Shown: positions 23,494 through 37,562, counted from the first letter of the stretch. The stretch: DNA of 64,000 bases from Dirofilaria immitis (GCA_024305405.1 JAKNDB010000085.1:372001-436000), one strand, 5' to 3'. The notes: generated from the sequence alone by a model not told the origin. Numbers and translations are program-made.

Positions 23494-25741
23494 TCACAGC
23501 GTTGTTTTCTTGTCAACGATAATAGACAGTTTATTACTTCGTCCCATCATCAGGTTTCGGTATTGGATGTCTCGGAAGCCTTCATCATTTAACACAAAGC
23601 GATGTTTATTGATTTTGATCGAACCTTTCACAAATGACCATAATCGATGTCCAGCACTTTCCAGTATTCGAACATTATGTCTTGTGAAAGGTATCTAAAA
23701 ACAATAAGTGGATAATGATAATTTAACAATTTAATGATTACAATACTACTGTCTCATAATTTTATTCATGCAATTAATTAATACATAAGAAAAGCTGTAA
23801 AATAAATAATTTGCTAAGATTTATTTATTTGAGATCTGTAGTTAGTTAAAATTACTCCCTCCATTCTAAACAAGAAGTTGAGAAAATCCAATACATTCGT
23901 ATATATATTTATATTCGTATTTTCTCTTTCCTATGTATTATCAACATAGTGTATGCTATTAACTAGATTTGTTTAAAAATAAAGAGCTATCATAACCGAG
24001 CTGTTATCTCTATGATTAAAACACTTTGAAATGATAATGTAGTAGAAAGAAAACTGCTGCACGTCAATTTGTAGAAAAGTGATTTAAAACTAACTGAATA
24101 AACTGGCTTTCTAAATATACATAAATTTTGTTTAATATTTGAAATCAGTGCATTAATTTATGTGTTTTTACCTCTATTTGTTTAATGTCTAGTCATTTTT
24201 CGTATTCGTTCGTTCTTTTAAATTAGGCGAAAGAAAAAGAAGAAAAATTTAGAAAAATTTTGTAAAAAATAAAGAACAAAGTAAAACAATTAAAAAATCT
24301 TAGGGTCACCTGCGATTCAGATCACACAGAGCTGTTTTTTATGAACTAATATTGATTCTTGAATATGAGTGAAAACGGAATAGGTCATCAAGAAAACTCA
24401 ATTTGGTTAGTTCGATCCATTTTATATAATAACATTAAAACCGACTTTACATAAACCGGTCATGAGAAAATCAATTATTACCCAAATTTCGAATAATTAA
24501 AACTAAGTGTTGGCAAATTTCTTCCAGTATTTCCTTGCTAGTTTTATTACTCCGCGGTTTTGTTCCTGCACGAAAACTCTGATCTAATGAGAAGTAGAGC
24601 AAAAAAATTACATACACTTAAGAAGTGGAAATCATATCTCCTTTTAAATCCATACCCTGATATAATTCGTTTTGAAGTACAGCACTTTGACTGTCTAAGA
24701 TTTGGGACAAAATGGAAAGAACAGTCCTCCAATAGCTCAGCTCGTAATTAAAATAAAATTCAAACTTTCAGCCTAACAAAAAATCAAAATTTAATGTAGA
24801 ATTTGATGTCATGAATTTAAAAAATAAGTGTACAAGTTTTTAACAACAGCGAAGCATACAACAAAAAGCTATTGCTAAATTCTTAGAATATGCAAGAAGT
24901 AAAGTAAATCAAAAATTTAATTACCTTACGAGTAAATACACCATAGTGAGAAACGATAGCGATAAATGTTTTCAGGTCCTTATTATTGATATAAATACGA
25001 TGAATTCGTATAGCATTGAGATGCCATGCCAGATATGTCACCAGGAGAAAAGAAAGTATCGGCAGTGCAACAAAGATACCCATCTATAAATTATTATAAT
25101 AAATCGTCATAAATTAATATGACATTAAAATTAATATGACATTAACTGGTAAAAAATAACTGCACCTGCCGAACTATATTAGTATTCTTGAAAGCATTCC
25201 ATAAATGACCATCTTTCACTTCAGCGATACAATTTTCGGATATCAACAAGCCAATTAGAGGTACTGCCATAGTTACGAGCAAGACAAGACGTGAGGCATA
25301 ATTATCCCGGTAAATCATTAACCAATCATTTTCATTTATTCTATCCCATCGATATAACCTTCCCAGTATTCGCGACGTGAAACGTGTATTAACTTCCTGT
25401 AAAAGAAAAGAAAGAACGAGTTAACAAGATTAAAACATGGAACATATTCAGATAAACATATTCAACGGTGATAAATGGATAGATTTGGCAAAATGAGAAA
25501 ATAATCGCAAAAGTTAAAACATATGTTTACAGGCCATGCTATCAAAAATGGAATTAATCTGAAGAACAAAATTTTATAGAATTTACGTATACATAACAAG
25601 AGAACAATGAAACGATGCATGTACCTCACGTTGATTCCCGAGACCTATTCCTTTATTTGTAACGGTGGTATGTTTCAGTCGGATAAAACGAATTCGCGCG
25701 ATTGGTGAAGAGAAACACAGAATCCGCTGGCACTTCCACAT
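23494..25741 (-). CDS. TMEM223: TMEM223-like mitochondrial membrane protein
   Basis: Four exons: 23494-23694, 24925-25083, 25166-25396, 25625-25741, about 235 residues (human TMEM223 is 202). The chosen start gives MWKCQRILCFSSPIARIRFI, a basic and non-acidic presequence; an upstream in-frame ATG at 25786 is possible. Two membrane segments are visible: ASRLVLLVTMAVPLIGLLI and GIFVALPILSFLLVTYLAW. Between the second segment and the end, HYGVF.RKIPFTRHNVRILES and KGSIKINKHRFVLNDEGF parallel the Y.PLG..PF.VPL and KG...YFLLD.AG regions of TMEM223. That human protein sits in the inner mitochondrial membrane and supports complex IV assembly. The assignment rests on topology and short motifs, so TMEM186 or another small two-pass mitochondrial protein remains possible. 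No frameshift is needed. Confidence 0.65.
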
Positions 25742-26418
25742 ATACCTATCTGTATACAAACAATATGTTCCATCTGGAATATACATGCTTCATTTCTGTG
25801 GCACCTGCCACACACCCACTCATACACCTACACATCCACCTACACACATCGCCCTGCCCAGTTAGACTTTGTTCGAATTTAAGGATCATTATTTATTTTA
25901 TGATATGATCCAAATCTAATCCATCATCACACAATTCACAATGATATAGCCATAATGAAAATTTTATTCTCCGTAAGATTTATGTTTAATTCAGTTATAA
26001 AGCATCGAATTGACAGTCAAAATTATCGAATTGGTTCATGATGGTGATGAAATAGAAGAGATGATAAATTTGCTTTGAAAATAGAATCATATGATCTACA
26101 GAATTGCTACTGATGAATGTTATTTGTTTAATTCATGGATTCTGGTTAAGAATAGCTGAGAATAAAAAATTAAAATTATTCATTTTTTAGGTTTCATTTC
26201 CAACTTATTTTCTTAACCGTCTTTGCGATATGGTATCAAATTGAAAACATAATGTCATCTTGAATATTCTGGTTGTCACATTTCTGTGCAATAAAATAAA
26301 AACGATATTACAGTAAAATAATCATCGGTATGGTGCGATGTTTCACAACATAACAAATGGCCGTTCATTGTTTATATTTGTATTTACGCTGAGCGGTCCG
26401 TAAGTTGCCGCACCAACA
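25742..26418. promoter_or_regulatory. divergent promoter region TMEM223-like / PITP
   Basis: 677 bp separate the two start codons. The left part is rich in CAC/CCAC repeats (25800-25860). No consensus site can be singled out; a shared bidirectional promoter is an inference from orientation. Confidence 0.4.
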
Positions 26419-26997
26419 ATGATCATAAAGGTAGGTATTATGCGATGATATGGTTACCTGTACAGATATTCAGATAGGTTTCCGTGAAGTGTAAGGAAGC
26501 AATAGTTGTGATACTTGAAAACGATTTTCAACTAACCAATCATTTTATCAATCAACTGATTAGAATTTGAAGGAGCAACATTTTGAGGAATTTCGCATTC
26601 TAATGCCACTCGAGATGGATGAATACTATCGTGGACAGCTATTTGCGGTATCAGAGACGAGCAAGAATGAAACTGGAGGAGGCGATGGCGTTCTGGTTTA
26701 TTCTATTATTTTTATTGTTTATTATTATCATTATTATTATTATTATTAATTGTTATTATTAGTTATTATTATTAATTATTATTATTATTATTGTTATTAT
26801 TATTATTATTATTAATGTTATCATCATTATTATTATTAGTTATTATTGTTATTATTATTAATAATTATTTATTATCATTATTATTAATTAATATTTATTA
26901 TTACTGTTGTTATTATTACTAATTATTATTTATTATTATTATTAATTATTATTTATTGTTGTTATTAACTAATATTTATTATCATTATTGTTATTAC

Positions 26998-27054
<57 letters not shown>

Positions 27055-29396
27055 CATTATTATTATTAATTACTATTATTATTACTATAAATTTTCAATT
27101 AAAATGATGCATAACATAATGATAGATATTAAATTCAGATTGTTTTAAAGCTCAATCATTATAATAATATAATAATTTGATATGTCTAAGAAAACAAATA
27201 TAGAGATATTGATAAAGTAACGAACTAAGTGAGAGGAAAAAAAATAGAGGAAATGTTATTAACAACTTCATATATCATTCATCGAGAATTTTTGTGATGA
27301 AATTTCAATATTTCATTGCTTAAATTTTACATGCAAATAAAAATGAAATTAGCAAAAATATTTATTTATCTTTCACATTTCATATGATCCAAGCAAAAGT
27401 AATTCTATTATTATCACTTGTGCGATTTGTTTCTAAAAATTCGAATCGACAAAATATATATTGATTAATTATGAGAAGAAGTAGAGAATGTGAAGCAGCA
27501 ATAGAGAAGAAATAAAAATCAAATTCAAGTTTAGAGAATAATATGACTATGCTTTTTTTTGATACTTTTTATAGGTGCTAAAAATGATGATTTTACAAGT
27601 ACGACGATTCGTCCAGGACATTCAATTACCGGTATTTATACTCACAAAATCTATCATACTAAGTCCAAATCGCCGTGGGCATTACGTAAAATATTTCCGG
27701 ATGCAGCATTTGTATTACATGAAGAATGCTGGAATGCATTCCCATACTGTAAAACAGTTATTAAGGTTAAATTTTTAACTTTTCCCTTTTTCATTAAAGA
27801 GCAATGATCGATTACATTTTACATCATTCTTCAACATTCTTCCTGTATATTGTAGAATCCGGATTATATGAAAGATAATTTCTACATTATTATTGAATCG
27901 ATGCATCTTCCGGACAAAGGGAATACCGAAAATGTAAGCAATTATATCAGGAGGCTTGTTACTTTGACCAATTAAATCATGAATTCTATCATATAGATCT
28001 TATCATATAGGAGAATACAGCCATTTGGTGTAAGAAATTTTTGATAAATTATTTGTATCACATTGTTGAGTTTTTCAAAGGAAAAAAAAAGACATATTCA
28101 AAATGTAAGAGATAGTTTATGAGCCCAGATTTGATAATAGTTGTAGACAATTGGATAATACTTTTGGCTAACAATTTTAAGGCATTGGATTTGCATCCAA
28201 CATTACTAAGGAAGAGAGAAGTAATTGTTATTGATATCTATGATGATAGTCTATTGAAAAAACGGTAAGCCAATTTTTTTAATATCTTTCCGTAGCATTA
28301 ATGTTATGATAACATCAACATGCAGAAAGCAAAAATAATGCATTCTTGATTGATTAATTTGTTATTGAAGAGAATGTCGAATAATTAATGATTCTATATT
28401 ATTTATTTAATTTATATGATTACAGCAGAATTGTTACAGGATATTACACCTGAAACAGATGTGCGTGAATTTAAATCCAAGAAAACTGGCCGCGAAAAAT
28501 TATCAAAGGATTGGATTCAGACAACCAAACCGGTGATGTGTTGCTATAAAGTGCGATTCTTGCTGCTCATCACATGATATATGAAATGACGTGTCTTCAA
28601 TCAATTTAGACTTTAGTGTTGCTAAAATCGATCCATCATTGATCATGAAAATTACGGTGTTTTTGTCGAGGAATAATATTCAAGTATTCGAATTATGTTT
28701 GTAAGGATGTTCAGGTAGCAAGTCTTCCGAGAGCAGTTATAATTTCAGGTAGTACAGGTACATTTTAAAATGTTCGGATTTCAAACAATGGTGGAGCATG
28801 CTCTTCAAAGGCAGTACCCAAGAATATTTGCCAAATTCAACAGGTCAATCAGTATATTATATTATTTAAGCGCTATCAGGAAATTGAGTTCAGGTGCGAA
28901 GAGGAAGAATACAGAATTATCAGTTGCCAAGCCATAATCGTTTCTACTTTATCATATGCTTGCTTAAGCTAAACCTTTTGTCAGTTCAACTTATCTGCAG
29001 GGATTCTGGAAACATATTAGGTTTCAGAGAGGAACTATAATCTGCGCTGAATCTTATTAGCTTATTATAGTCACGTCATACGCAATGTTAAATGACAAGG
29101 TAAATAAGTCATATGAAGGTAGGAAAATGATAATAGACTTAAAAAAGGTACATTTAAATCGAGAATGGACATTATTAGCATGCTGATGGATAAGTTTCTA
29201 CAGGGAACTGTATTGCTGGACCGATCGTTGGTACGATATGACGATTGAGGATATCAGGAAGATGGAGAACGAAGTGATGGAGGAATTAAAAAACAAATCG
29301 GTGAGCCAGAAAAGCGAGGTATCGTGTGTGATGTGGGTGATAGCAGCGCATCTTAGATCGATCGGGGAAAGAAGGAACAGGATCAACTTCGACTAA
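26419..29396 (+). CDS. class I phosphatidylinositol transfer protein
   Basis: Eight exons: 26419-26430, 26588-26695, 27575-27765, 27856-27933, 28182-28264, 28426-28550, 28749-28843, 29204-29396. Exon 1 encodes only MIIK; together with exon 2 it restores the family start MIIKEFRILMPL...GQLFAVSE, then SKNETGGG (about 29-36). Others: YTHKIYHTKSKSPW, ECWNAFPYCKTV, NFYIIIESMHLP, EFKSKKTGR, FAKFNRELYCWTDRWYDMTI, DIRKME. About 295 residues (human PITP alpha 271); the C-terminus from about residue 255 is divergent. It should be a soluble cytosolic protein exchanging phosphatidylinositol and phosphatidylcholine between membranes. Frame breaks: one A missing in 27580-27584, and two bases missing (or one extra) near 28257-28262 at the exon 5/6 junction. 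Intron 2 holds a ~390-bp ATT tract. Confidence 0.9.
26700..27092 (+). repeat. (ATT)n microsatellite in PITP intron 2
   Basis: About 390 bp of ATT with scattered variants (ATC, GTT, AATT), including a long pure run around 26990-27050. Confidence 0.95.
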
Positions 29397-31471
29397 ACCT
29401 ATCTAGACCTATCTACGTGTTATTGCAACTTGTGATTCAAAGAATTCATTTCAACAATGAGAATCGAATAAATGATCGATACATTTAGCGTTCATCCAGC
29501 GATCTCCCTTCTTACATCCCTTATTTCATTATCATGATAATAATACCACTGATTACATTTGGAAATAGGATATAAGCAGATATCATTGTTAATCCGATGG
29601 ATTTTGGTATCAGAGCATCTGATAGGATGCATTAACAGTTGTAATCAATCAGAAACTTCTAATATACTTTCTAACCTATAAATTGCTTTGATCTATCAAA
29701 TATTCATGGGGAAGTTCCAATATTTATAAAAATCCTTGTTATGTTATCTAATATATGATTGACCTGATCATGCAAATGACCCAACTACTATTATTCCTGA
29801 AACATCATGTTTCGATAGCAAGAGTTATCTTTAAATCGTTCGTCCTTTTCTATTTTTGATTGTTATCGCATGAAGTTCGTGCGACACATGAATAATATGA
29901 ATCGGACGCTTAAAAATTCCATGAAAAACTAACAACAACATTAGAATTCTACCAATATCACGTTCGTAGACTAGTGTTGATTTGGAAAGATATTTTATGT
30001 TCATTGGCAGATTTAGTAGAAGAAGTTTGTTGATCTTTCTTGATTCTCGATATTTATTGAATAATGAAACATAAGTTCAGAATAGCAGTTAGAATTTTAG
30101 AGCAATTCATTATTTAACAGACATTAATTAGTTAATCTGACTATTTTGATGTACTAGAATATAAAAATTCCGGATTATCTGTATGAGGATATGAGTAAGA
30201 AATTTTGATTCCTATTTAATTTCTCATTTGTAGCCTAGTCTTAGATAATTTTTAATGATTTATTCAATAACTGGGCATGATAAAATTTTTTTTTATCGTT
30301 TATCATTAAAATTCATAGAAACAAGCCATTAGCATGAAGTACACATTATCAAATAAATAACAAAGCTAATCCTACAGACAAATATGGAATCTTATAAAAT
30401 ACTGCAACACGTGAATCAATTTTGTTGAAGTACCATGAGTACGTGATATGATTTCAGCACAATGAAATGAAGTTTCGTGAGATATTATGAGCAGTGAAGT
30501 TTATTGAGATAAAATGTAATGTAAGAATGTTATTAAAATAATACTGGATTAGTAAAGGTCATAATTTTTCGTTGACCTATATCATTAATGCATGAATAAA
30601 GTCTTTCTAGGCTTAAAATCTATATAGGAAACTGTATTATAATCTTTCCTATCATAAAATATCAATTATCATCTGTTACAATCAAACAGCTAACTGTTGC
30701 CAAAGTTAATTCATTTTTATTAATTCAAATTTATATTCAAAAAAATATCGTCAACCATTTTGTTAAAATATCAATAGTATATTTTTGTTCTATTGATAGT
30801 ATAAAATTCGTACGATATTATTATTTCAAATATATGATTGCAAATACAATATGATCGATAGTCATCCTCATTCTGAAAATTAATAAAAAATAAAAAGTTG
30901 AAGTATATGAATAATAATCATCTTGACATTTTAATATATTTTAAATTTTAAAACTATTATTAATCTAAAATTATAATCTTATGATGATAACTTATAGTTG
31001 TTGTAAAAATATGAATGATAAATATAATTCACTAATTAATAAATATATTATGATTATTATTTTGAAGAAAAGATGTAAACAAACAAAAAGGAAAAAATAA
31101 TAAAACTAAGACAACTTCAATCTTTAATCTGCTAACCTGTTTAATCGAATATGTGAATCAAAAAAGCTTAATAAAATAATTCTTGAAACAATAATTATCA
31201 TGTACTATTGCTATTTCGATCATTTATTAACTACGATAGCATTTGATATGAGGATTTTCATTGATGATCTCCCTTATAGCACTCTGATTTTTATCATTTT
31301 TTATCATTCCTTGCCGTCAAATGAAACTGTTTAATATTTGAAACAATGAATGTCACGTTTAGAAGATAATTGGTTTAAATTTAAATGATGCTTCTTTCAG
31401 CATGACAAATGACATCTTCTTAGAAAAAGTTGATCTGCTATTTGTGATTAGAAAAAAAAGACAGCCATCGT

Positions 31472-31499
31472 TGGATTGATTGATTGATTGATTGATTGT
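31472..31499 (+). repeat. (GATT)n microsatellite
   Basis: About six GATT units. Confidence 0.85.
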
Positions 31500-31591
31500 T
31501 CGTGCCTAATTTGAAAAATGGAAAGGAATAGGAGAAAGATGAAAAACTCTTTCTATGATCAGGATTTTTAAATTCGCAACGATATGGTCAG

Positions 31592-31739
31592 GTTTTTAAA
31601 AATACACCTACTTTTTCATCTTCTAATCTTATCAACGATTATTTTTAAAAATACGCCTACTTTTTCATCTTCTAATCTTATCAACGATTATTTTTAAAAA
31701 TACACCTACTTTTTCATCTTTTAATCTTATCAACAATTA
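31592..31739 (+). repeat. 49-bp tandem repeat, three copies
   Basis: The unit begins TTTTTAAAAATACACCTACT and ends CTTATCAACGATTA. Copies differ by a few bases. A CAA tract follows immediately. Confidence 0.85.
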
Positions 31740-31784
31740 TAACAACAACAGCAACAAAACAACAACAACAACAACAACAACAAT
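31740..31784 (+). repeat. (CAA)n microsatellite
   Basis: CAA repeats with two interruptions (AGCAAC, AAAAC). A complementary TTG tract lies 0.8 kb downstream. Confidence 0.9.
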
Positions 31785-32283
31785 AAATTTCCTACTATGC
31801 TTTTTGATTAGAAAACTGCTAAATAAGATAAACAAATTAATGCATGATTGAAATTGTATTATCATAAATTATACATACATTATCGGATAGTAAGAATGAT
31901 ATTCCTGCATTGTTATCATCATTTATTATACCATAACTATTTTTCCAATCTATCATTGATTCATTTGATTTTTTTTTTTTTAATCCCAACGGATTGATCT
32001 ATTCCGATAAGCATAAATGCACAATCTTCAGCATCTATGTTGAAGAATCTTCTAAGCGTTAATTATTTACCTAACTCTTCCCGATTTTCAGAATCTTCCC
32101 ATGAATATAAATTTGCATCACAATTATAAATACAGCAAATTGACTACGATTTCAAAAAAAAAAATTCTTCAATTCTGATTATCACATTTTATAATTATCA
32201 TGTAATATCAGAAGGAAAAAAAAAGGCATCCTTTTCAATCAAAAACAGTACATTAACAAATATTTCTCGAAAAAAAATTATTG

Positions 32284-32392
32284 AAAAGAGAGAGAGAGGG
32301 AGGAGAGAGAGAGAGAGAGAGATGGAAGTGAGCAAAGAGAAAAGGAGAGAGAGGGAGGGAGCGAGAGAGAGGGAGAGAGAGAAAAGAGAAAT
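32284..32392 (+). repeat. GA-rich low-complexity tract
   Basis: Purine-only GAGA/GGGA sequence over about 100 bp with short interruptions. Confidence 0.9.
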
Positions 32393-32597
32393 GGAAATAA
32401 GCAAACAACGATCTATTATTTTTAAATATACAAAATTAAACAGAATAGTTCTATTACGAGAGAGAAAAGAGAAGTAAACAATAAGATACAACAAGTTTGC
32501 TCTCCATCTTAGCTTGCTTGTCCTTTTGATTATCATATTTTCAATCATTGAGAAAATTCATTTGCATATTTTTCTCGTGTTAATGAAACACGACTAT

Positions 32598-32696
32598 GTT
32601 GTTGTTGTTGTTGTTGTTGTTGCTATTGCTGTTGTTATTGTTGTTGTTATTGTTGTTGTCATTGTTGTTGTCATTGTTGTTGTTATTGTTGTTGTC
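32598..32696 (+). repeat. (TTG)n microsatellite
   Basis: About 30 triplets, mostly TTG with TTA, TCA and CTG variants. Confidence 0.95.
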
Positions 32697-32823
32697 CGAT
32701 TATTTATCATCATCTTAGTGCTATAAATTCTCATCACGGATTATTAAAATTTATCAAATATGCTCGCAGAAAAAAATCGAGAACAATAAATAATATACAA
32801 TGATTATTTGTAAAATATAAATG

Positions 32824-32868
32824 GACAATTGATTAGATGGAAGTATGATTTCCATCTAATCAATTGTC
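32824..32868. repeat. perfect 19-bp inverted repeat with 7-base loop
   Basis: Arms GACAATTGATTAGATGGAA (32824-32842) and its exact complement (32850-32868) flank the loop GTATGAT. Confidence 0.85.
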
Positions 32869-34160
32869 AGCCTTGTTTTTATAAACAATTATTCTGATTA
32901 GATTTGTAAGCAAACATCGAGATATCTTTACTCTTGAATTTTCATCCATTTTTTTTTTTTTGATCGATCTAGCTAGACATATATTATAAATTCTAATATA
33001 ATTAGTGGAAAATATTTTAAAGCTATTTAAAATATATTAAAACATACAAATACAATATTAATATATTAAAAATAAATTTTATAATAAAATTATCCTTCAA
33101 AGTAATAAAAATAAAAATTATTGATTACTTTTTAATAGATAAAATAAAATATGAAGAACGATACCTTCTGTATCTTTGCAATTTGTCGTTCATTTCTGGA
33201 CAGGTCGATGATTGTTGAATTAGTCGCAAAGTGCTGTGATGAAACATTTCTTGATTTTGCATCATTCATCGAATTTGACAGCCGTACGCATGTAACAATT
33301 TTATTATATAAATTGTTGAAATATATTTATCTTTCAAACAACAGCATAAGATTCTCAAATATAAGACATGAATCTAGTATTTTTTCACTATTTATTTTCA
33401 AAATTATTTTAACTAATATAATATTTAAAAATATATGAGTTTAATTTTTATCTCAAAACGATAATCTATCTTATTGATTTTGCTAACAGCGATATTTTCT
33501 ATTGAGATATTTTCATCATATCTTCTCAATGAAGGCTAGCAACATATGCGATTTATTTTTCTAATTTATACACATAAAAGAAAACAACTTTGATGTTGAT
33601 TTGTCTGTTTTGAGCATTCTAACTTTTTAGATTCCTTCTGTTTCCAGATAATATAATAGAATCGAGCAAAACAAATACAAAAACATAGCATTGGTATTAT
33701 TATCGCTAAATAATATTTTTTTAAAAAAAAAAAAACGCTTTATCATATGCGCATTGATGTAAGAAAAGATCATCAGTATTATAATGTTAATAAAAAAAAA
33801 AAAAAAAAAAATAAGCTTAATTAATTTGTTGTTATTTTAATTTGGCAAAAATTTAAAAATAACAATTTTGTTACGTAGCAATTGATATTTTATTCGTAAT
33901 GTATTATTTACCCAAACCGATTGATACAATAATTACAATTGTTAAAGCATTAATATAATCATGCATATTTGAATTACATTCGCCTGATCGTAATTATTCG
34001 TTTTCATTTAAATAAAAATTTTTTCTCATTTACTTTTTTTTTTTTTTTTTTATCATTTCAAATTATGCAAATTTTATTTCTTATCATTTTTTTTTATCAA
34101 AAAATATTGGACGAGAAAAAAAAAAGATGATAAATAAGAAAGCACATGAATGATGAATAG

Positions 34161-34215
34161 AATAATCAGCCAAATATCATGAATATAAAATAATCAGCTA
34201 AATATCATGAATATA
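34161..34215 (+). repeat. 28-bp tandem duplication
   Basis: AATAATCAGC.AAATATCATG plus AATATAA occurs at 34161 and 34189 with one substitution. Confidence 0.85.
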
Positions 34216-34923
34216 ATTAATGTAGTAGATAATTATAGTTTTGGAAATATCGTATTGGTCTAAAAATTTTGCTCACATTATGCGAAATGGCATATACGAT
34301 AATTGAAAAAAACGATATCGCATTTCTAAATGAATCGAATAATTTCCAATCAAACATTAATGATAACAATTTTAAATTACAAATTTACCAATTAATTGCC
34401 ATTACTAAAAATTGTCTAAATGAATGCAATTCATTCATCAAACTTATCAAACTATTCAATCAATAATCAATGAATTTTAAAATTTCCAAACAAAAAAAAA
34501 ACGAAAAAAAAGAAAAAGAAAAAAAATTTCTTCAAAACAATAAAATATATACGGGATGATTTAATTTTTCTACGTAAAATTAAATGATTACAAAAGAGAG
34601 AAAAAAAAAGAATATTTTAAAAATGCGCAAATTGATTATAACTTTTTAATACACATTACAATACTACTATATGCATACAGTATATGAGAAGATATGATAA
34701 TTTGTAATTTCTTTTCTTTCTATTAATCTAAAAAAAAAAAAAATCAGATCATCGAATCTCTTTTACATGTAAAATAATCTTGTTTGGTATTTGCTTTTTT
34801 TTTTATTGATAATTTTTTAATAAAAATTAGTTTGAAAGTGATAAAATGTTTCATTCTATTTTACATCTGAATAATCCCTTCTCTCATCCTTCACTTTCTC
34901 ATTCCAATCTTTTGGCTCATTTA

Positions 34924-34933
34924 GATGATGATT

Positions 34934-34971
<38 letters not shown>

Positions 34972-34978
34972 AATGATA
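34924..34978 (+). repeat. (GAT)n microsatellite
   Basis: About 16 GAT units with a few variants. Confidence 0.9.
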
Positions 34979-37562
34979 ATGGTTGGTGCTACTTACAATT
35001 GATGAGATGAAAAGTGCTGCTTATTGAAATGGATTGAATCCATTTCGTCATGTCGCCATCAATTCATCGGCATCTGTCGTTTGCTTGCTCTATCCCTCTC
35101 GTTCATTCCGTCCCTTTGGATATTAAGATGCTATTCACAAAAGCAAATAGCAAATAATAGATTATCAAAATCACTTACATTATGTATTTAAAGATTGAAT
35201 TGAAGCCAGCAAGTAATTGTTTGAGGGCCTCAATTTGCACAGCTAGGCCATATGCTCATGCTTACGAATGGCCTATGAAAAAGCCTTTCTTCAGGCATCA
35301 CTAGCCCATTCATTGCACATTATTATTATGTTCATTCGAATGTGCTATGCAAATTAGCCCAACAACCCGAAGATGTCTCTTTTCATCATCATGCCATACT
35401 TCTTCATAACTAATAATGCAGTATTATCGTCAAGCAATCTGAATAAAGCAATTGAAATAGGAGATGATGTGAATTTTGAAGTAATCAAAGTATCGCATAA
35501 TGAAACATGATGTCATGATGTATTAATCTACCAGAAGATAATGAAGCAATTAAACAACTAATAAAAATTCATTACTTCTCTTTTCTTATTTCAATTAGTC
35601 TTTAGTTTGTATTTCTAAGAGATTAACCTGAAATCCATAATTATTACTATGATTCGCGCTTACCAAGACATTTATATTTATATTCTACATACTCTTCTAG
35701 TTGGAAACATTTGCTCTTGAAAATTATACCATCAAGTAGGCCTTAATAATTTCATATAAGTTTACGCTTGCATGTAGTTTACTTTTATATAATATAATGA
35801 GATTTCCAAGAGCTCTCTCTATAATTTTTGATGGGGCCTAGAAGAAGCTTAGTGAGAGCCTATCTAGACCTAATGCCTTCTTTCCTGTCACTCATCCATT
35901 CTAGCTTATGAAAGAATTGTTGATGGGCCAATCTTGCACGGAAATTAATCTGTATATATGCATGCATTGTTTGGCTAACTGGGCTACTTAAAGATTCGCA
36001 TGACAAGTAGGAGAGTAGAGAAGCTTCTTAGATTTGCGATGTATGGATACGGTATGAATATGTAAATAAATATTATTCAGCAGTATTATGGGTGTCAATT
36101 TGATTGTGTTTGTCTGTCTGTTTCTGTCTGTTTCCTTCCGAGGGAATGATCACCATTGATATTGAAGAATTGAGTTGGCTTATACACTTGGCCTCAGCCA
36201 ATAGTTTACAACTAGGATATCTCACTAAAACGCCTTATTAGAACGAGACACACCGATTCCATTTGAAATTATTCAGGATAGATGTTTAAGGCAGATAAAA
36301 TTTTCTCTCTTCTCATTATCAACTCTACCTTACTGTATCTAATTTAATCATTGCTAAAACTTTCTTGCAGATAAATATGCTCTTACTATTATCAATTACT
36401 TTTTTAACTATTTGTTATAATAAGAAAAATCTATGTCTTACTATTTCTGTGATTTTATCCGTTCCGAATATTTGAATGAATCAAAATTTCTTCTTTTGGT
36501 AATAGAAAATTCAATTTAAATTTTAATGAACTTATCAACTGATAATATTACTATGGAAAAGTTATTTGATAAGCATATCAAAATATATTAGTATTATCAT
36601 CAAAATATACAATAATTTATAATTTATAAAATTAAAAATGTATTTAAAAACAGAAATGTATTTAAACTGATTAAATCATATATTATTAAAATTAGTAATA
36701 TTAAATGTAAATTCTCATCGAAAAGAAATAGTTTTGATATCGATTTCGGTTTTGTAATATCTCATGAATAATTCTTTAGTAAATGATTCCAAATTGCAGG
36801 TGTAAAATTTTCTTCCCGATCAGGATAAAATTCCCAACAACTAGTAAAGCGCAAACTTATATAAGTATTGTGAATCATAGGAAACCCCACAGTGAAACTT
36901 TTATTTGATTCCTGCAGGGAATCTTAAAATACGGTACAGTATAGATGGAATTAATTTGAAGTTATTTGTTTACATTTCTGGGATAAATAGATATTCCAAC
37001 TTTATGAAAAATGTATGAAAATTACATATCGAGAAAGATTAAGGAAGAAATTGAATAATTAAGCTTATTTCATAATTTTTTTTTTAAGATAGAAAAAATC
37101 TTAGTTATATCATTATCAATTAACACTATTGATATGTTCGAAAAGAAGTATTAATATCGAGTTAAATATAAATAATCGATTCTCTATCCATTTTCTCTTA
37201 TGATAACATCATTCTTCTCGAATAGCTGTCATTGCCAGCATTCATTTTACTGTAGTAGTAGTCAATAAGAATAGCGGCATATCCTATACGATTCAAGAAC
37301 TATTGATGATTCTCGAGTATGGCTGTACATCATTAAATATACATATATACTTACTATACAGATAGATAAAAATGAAAAAATGTTTTACGATTATTTCTCT
37401 TTTCATTCCTTCTCATTTACCTTTTCAACAAATTTCTCGATCGATACTTCACGTTCATTTCTCTTTTGATAAAATGAACTTTCGTACAAAAATCACAGAA
37501 GTGATAAAAGTTGATTAATTATAGTTTTTAAATGGCTTTGTACTAATATCATCTTTCAGGCT

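Noticed and set aside
31740..32696. CAA and TTG tracts as terminal inverted repeats of a transposon
   Set aside because: They are simple sequence only, with no transposase, no target-site duplication and no defined ends.
32198..32726. Open frames rich in Ser/Leu (-) and Val (+)
   Set aside because: They arise from the GA-rich tract and the TTG microsatellite.
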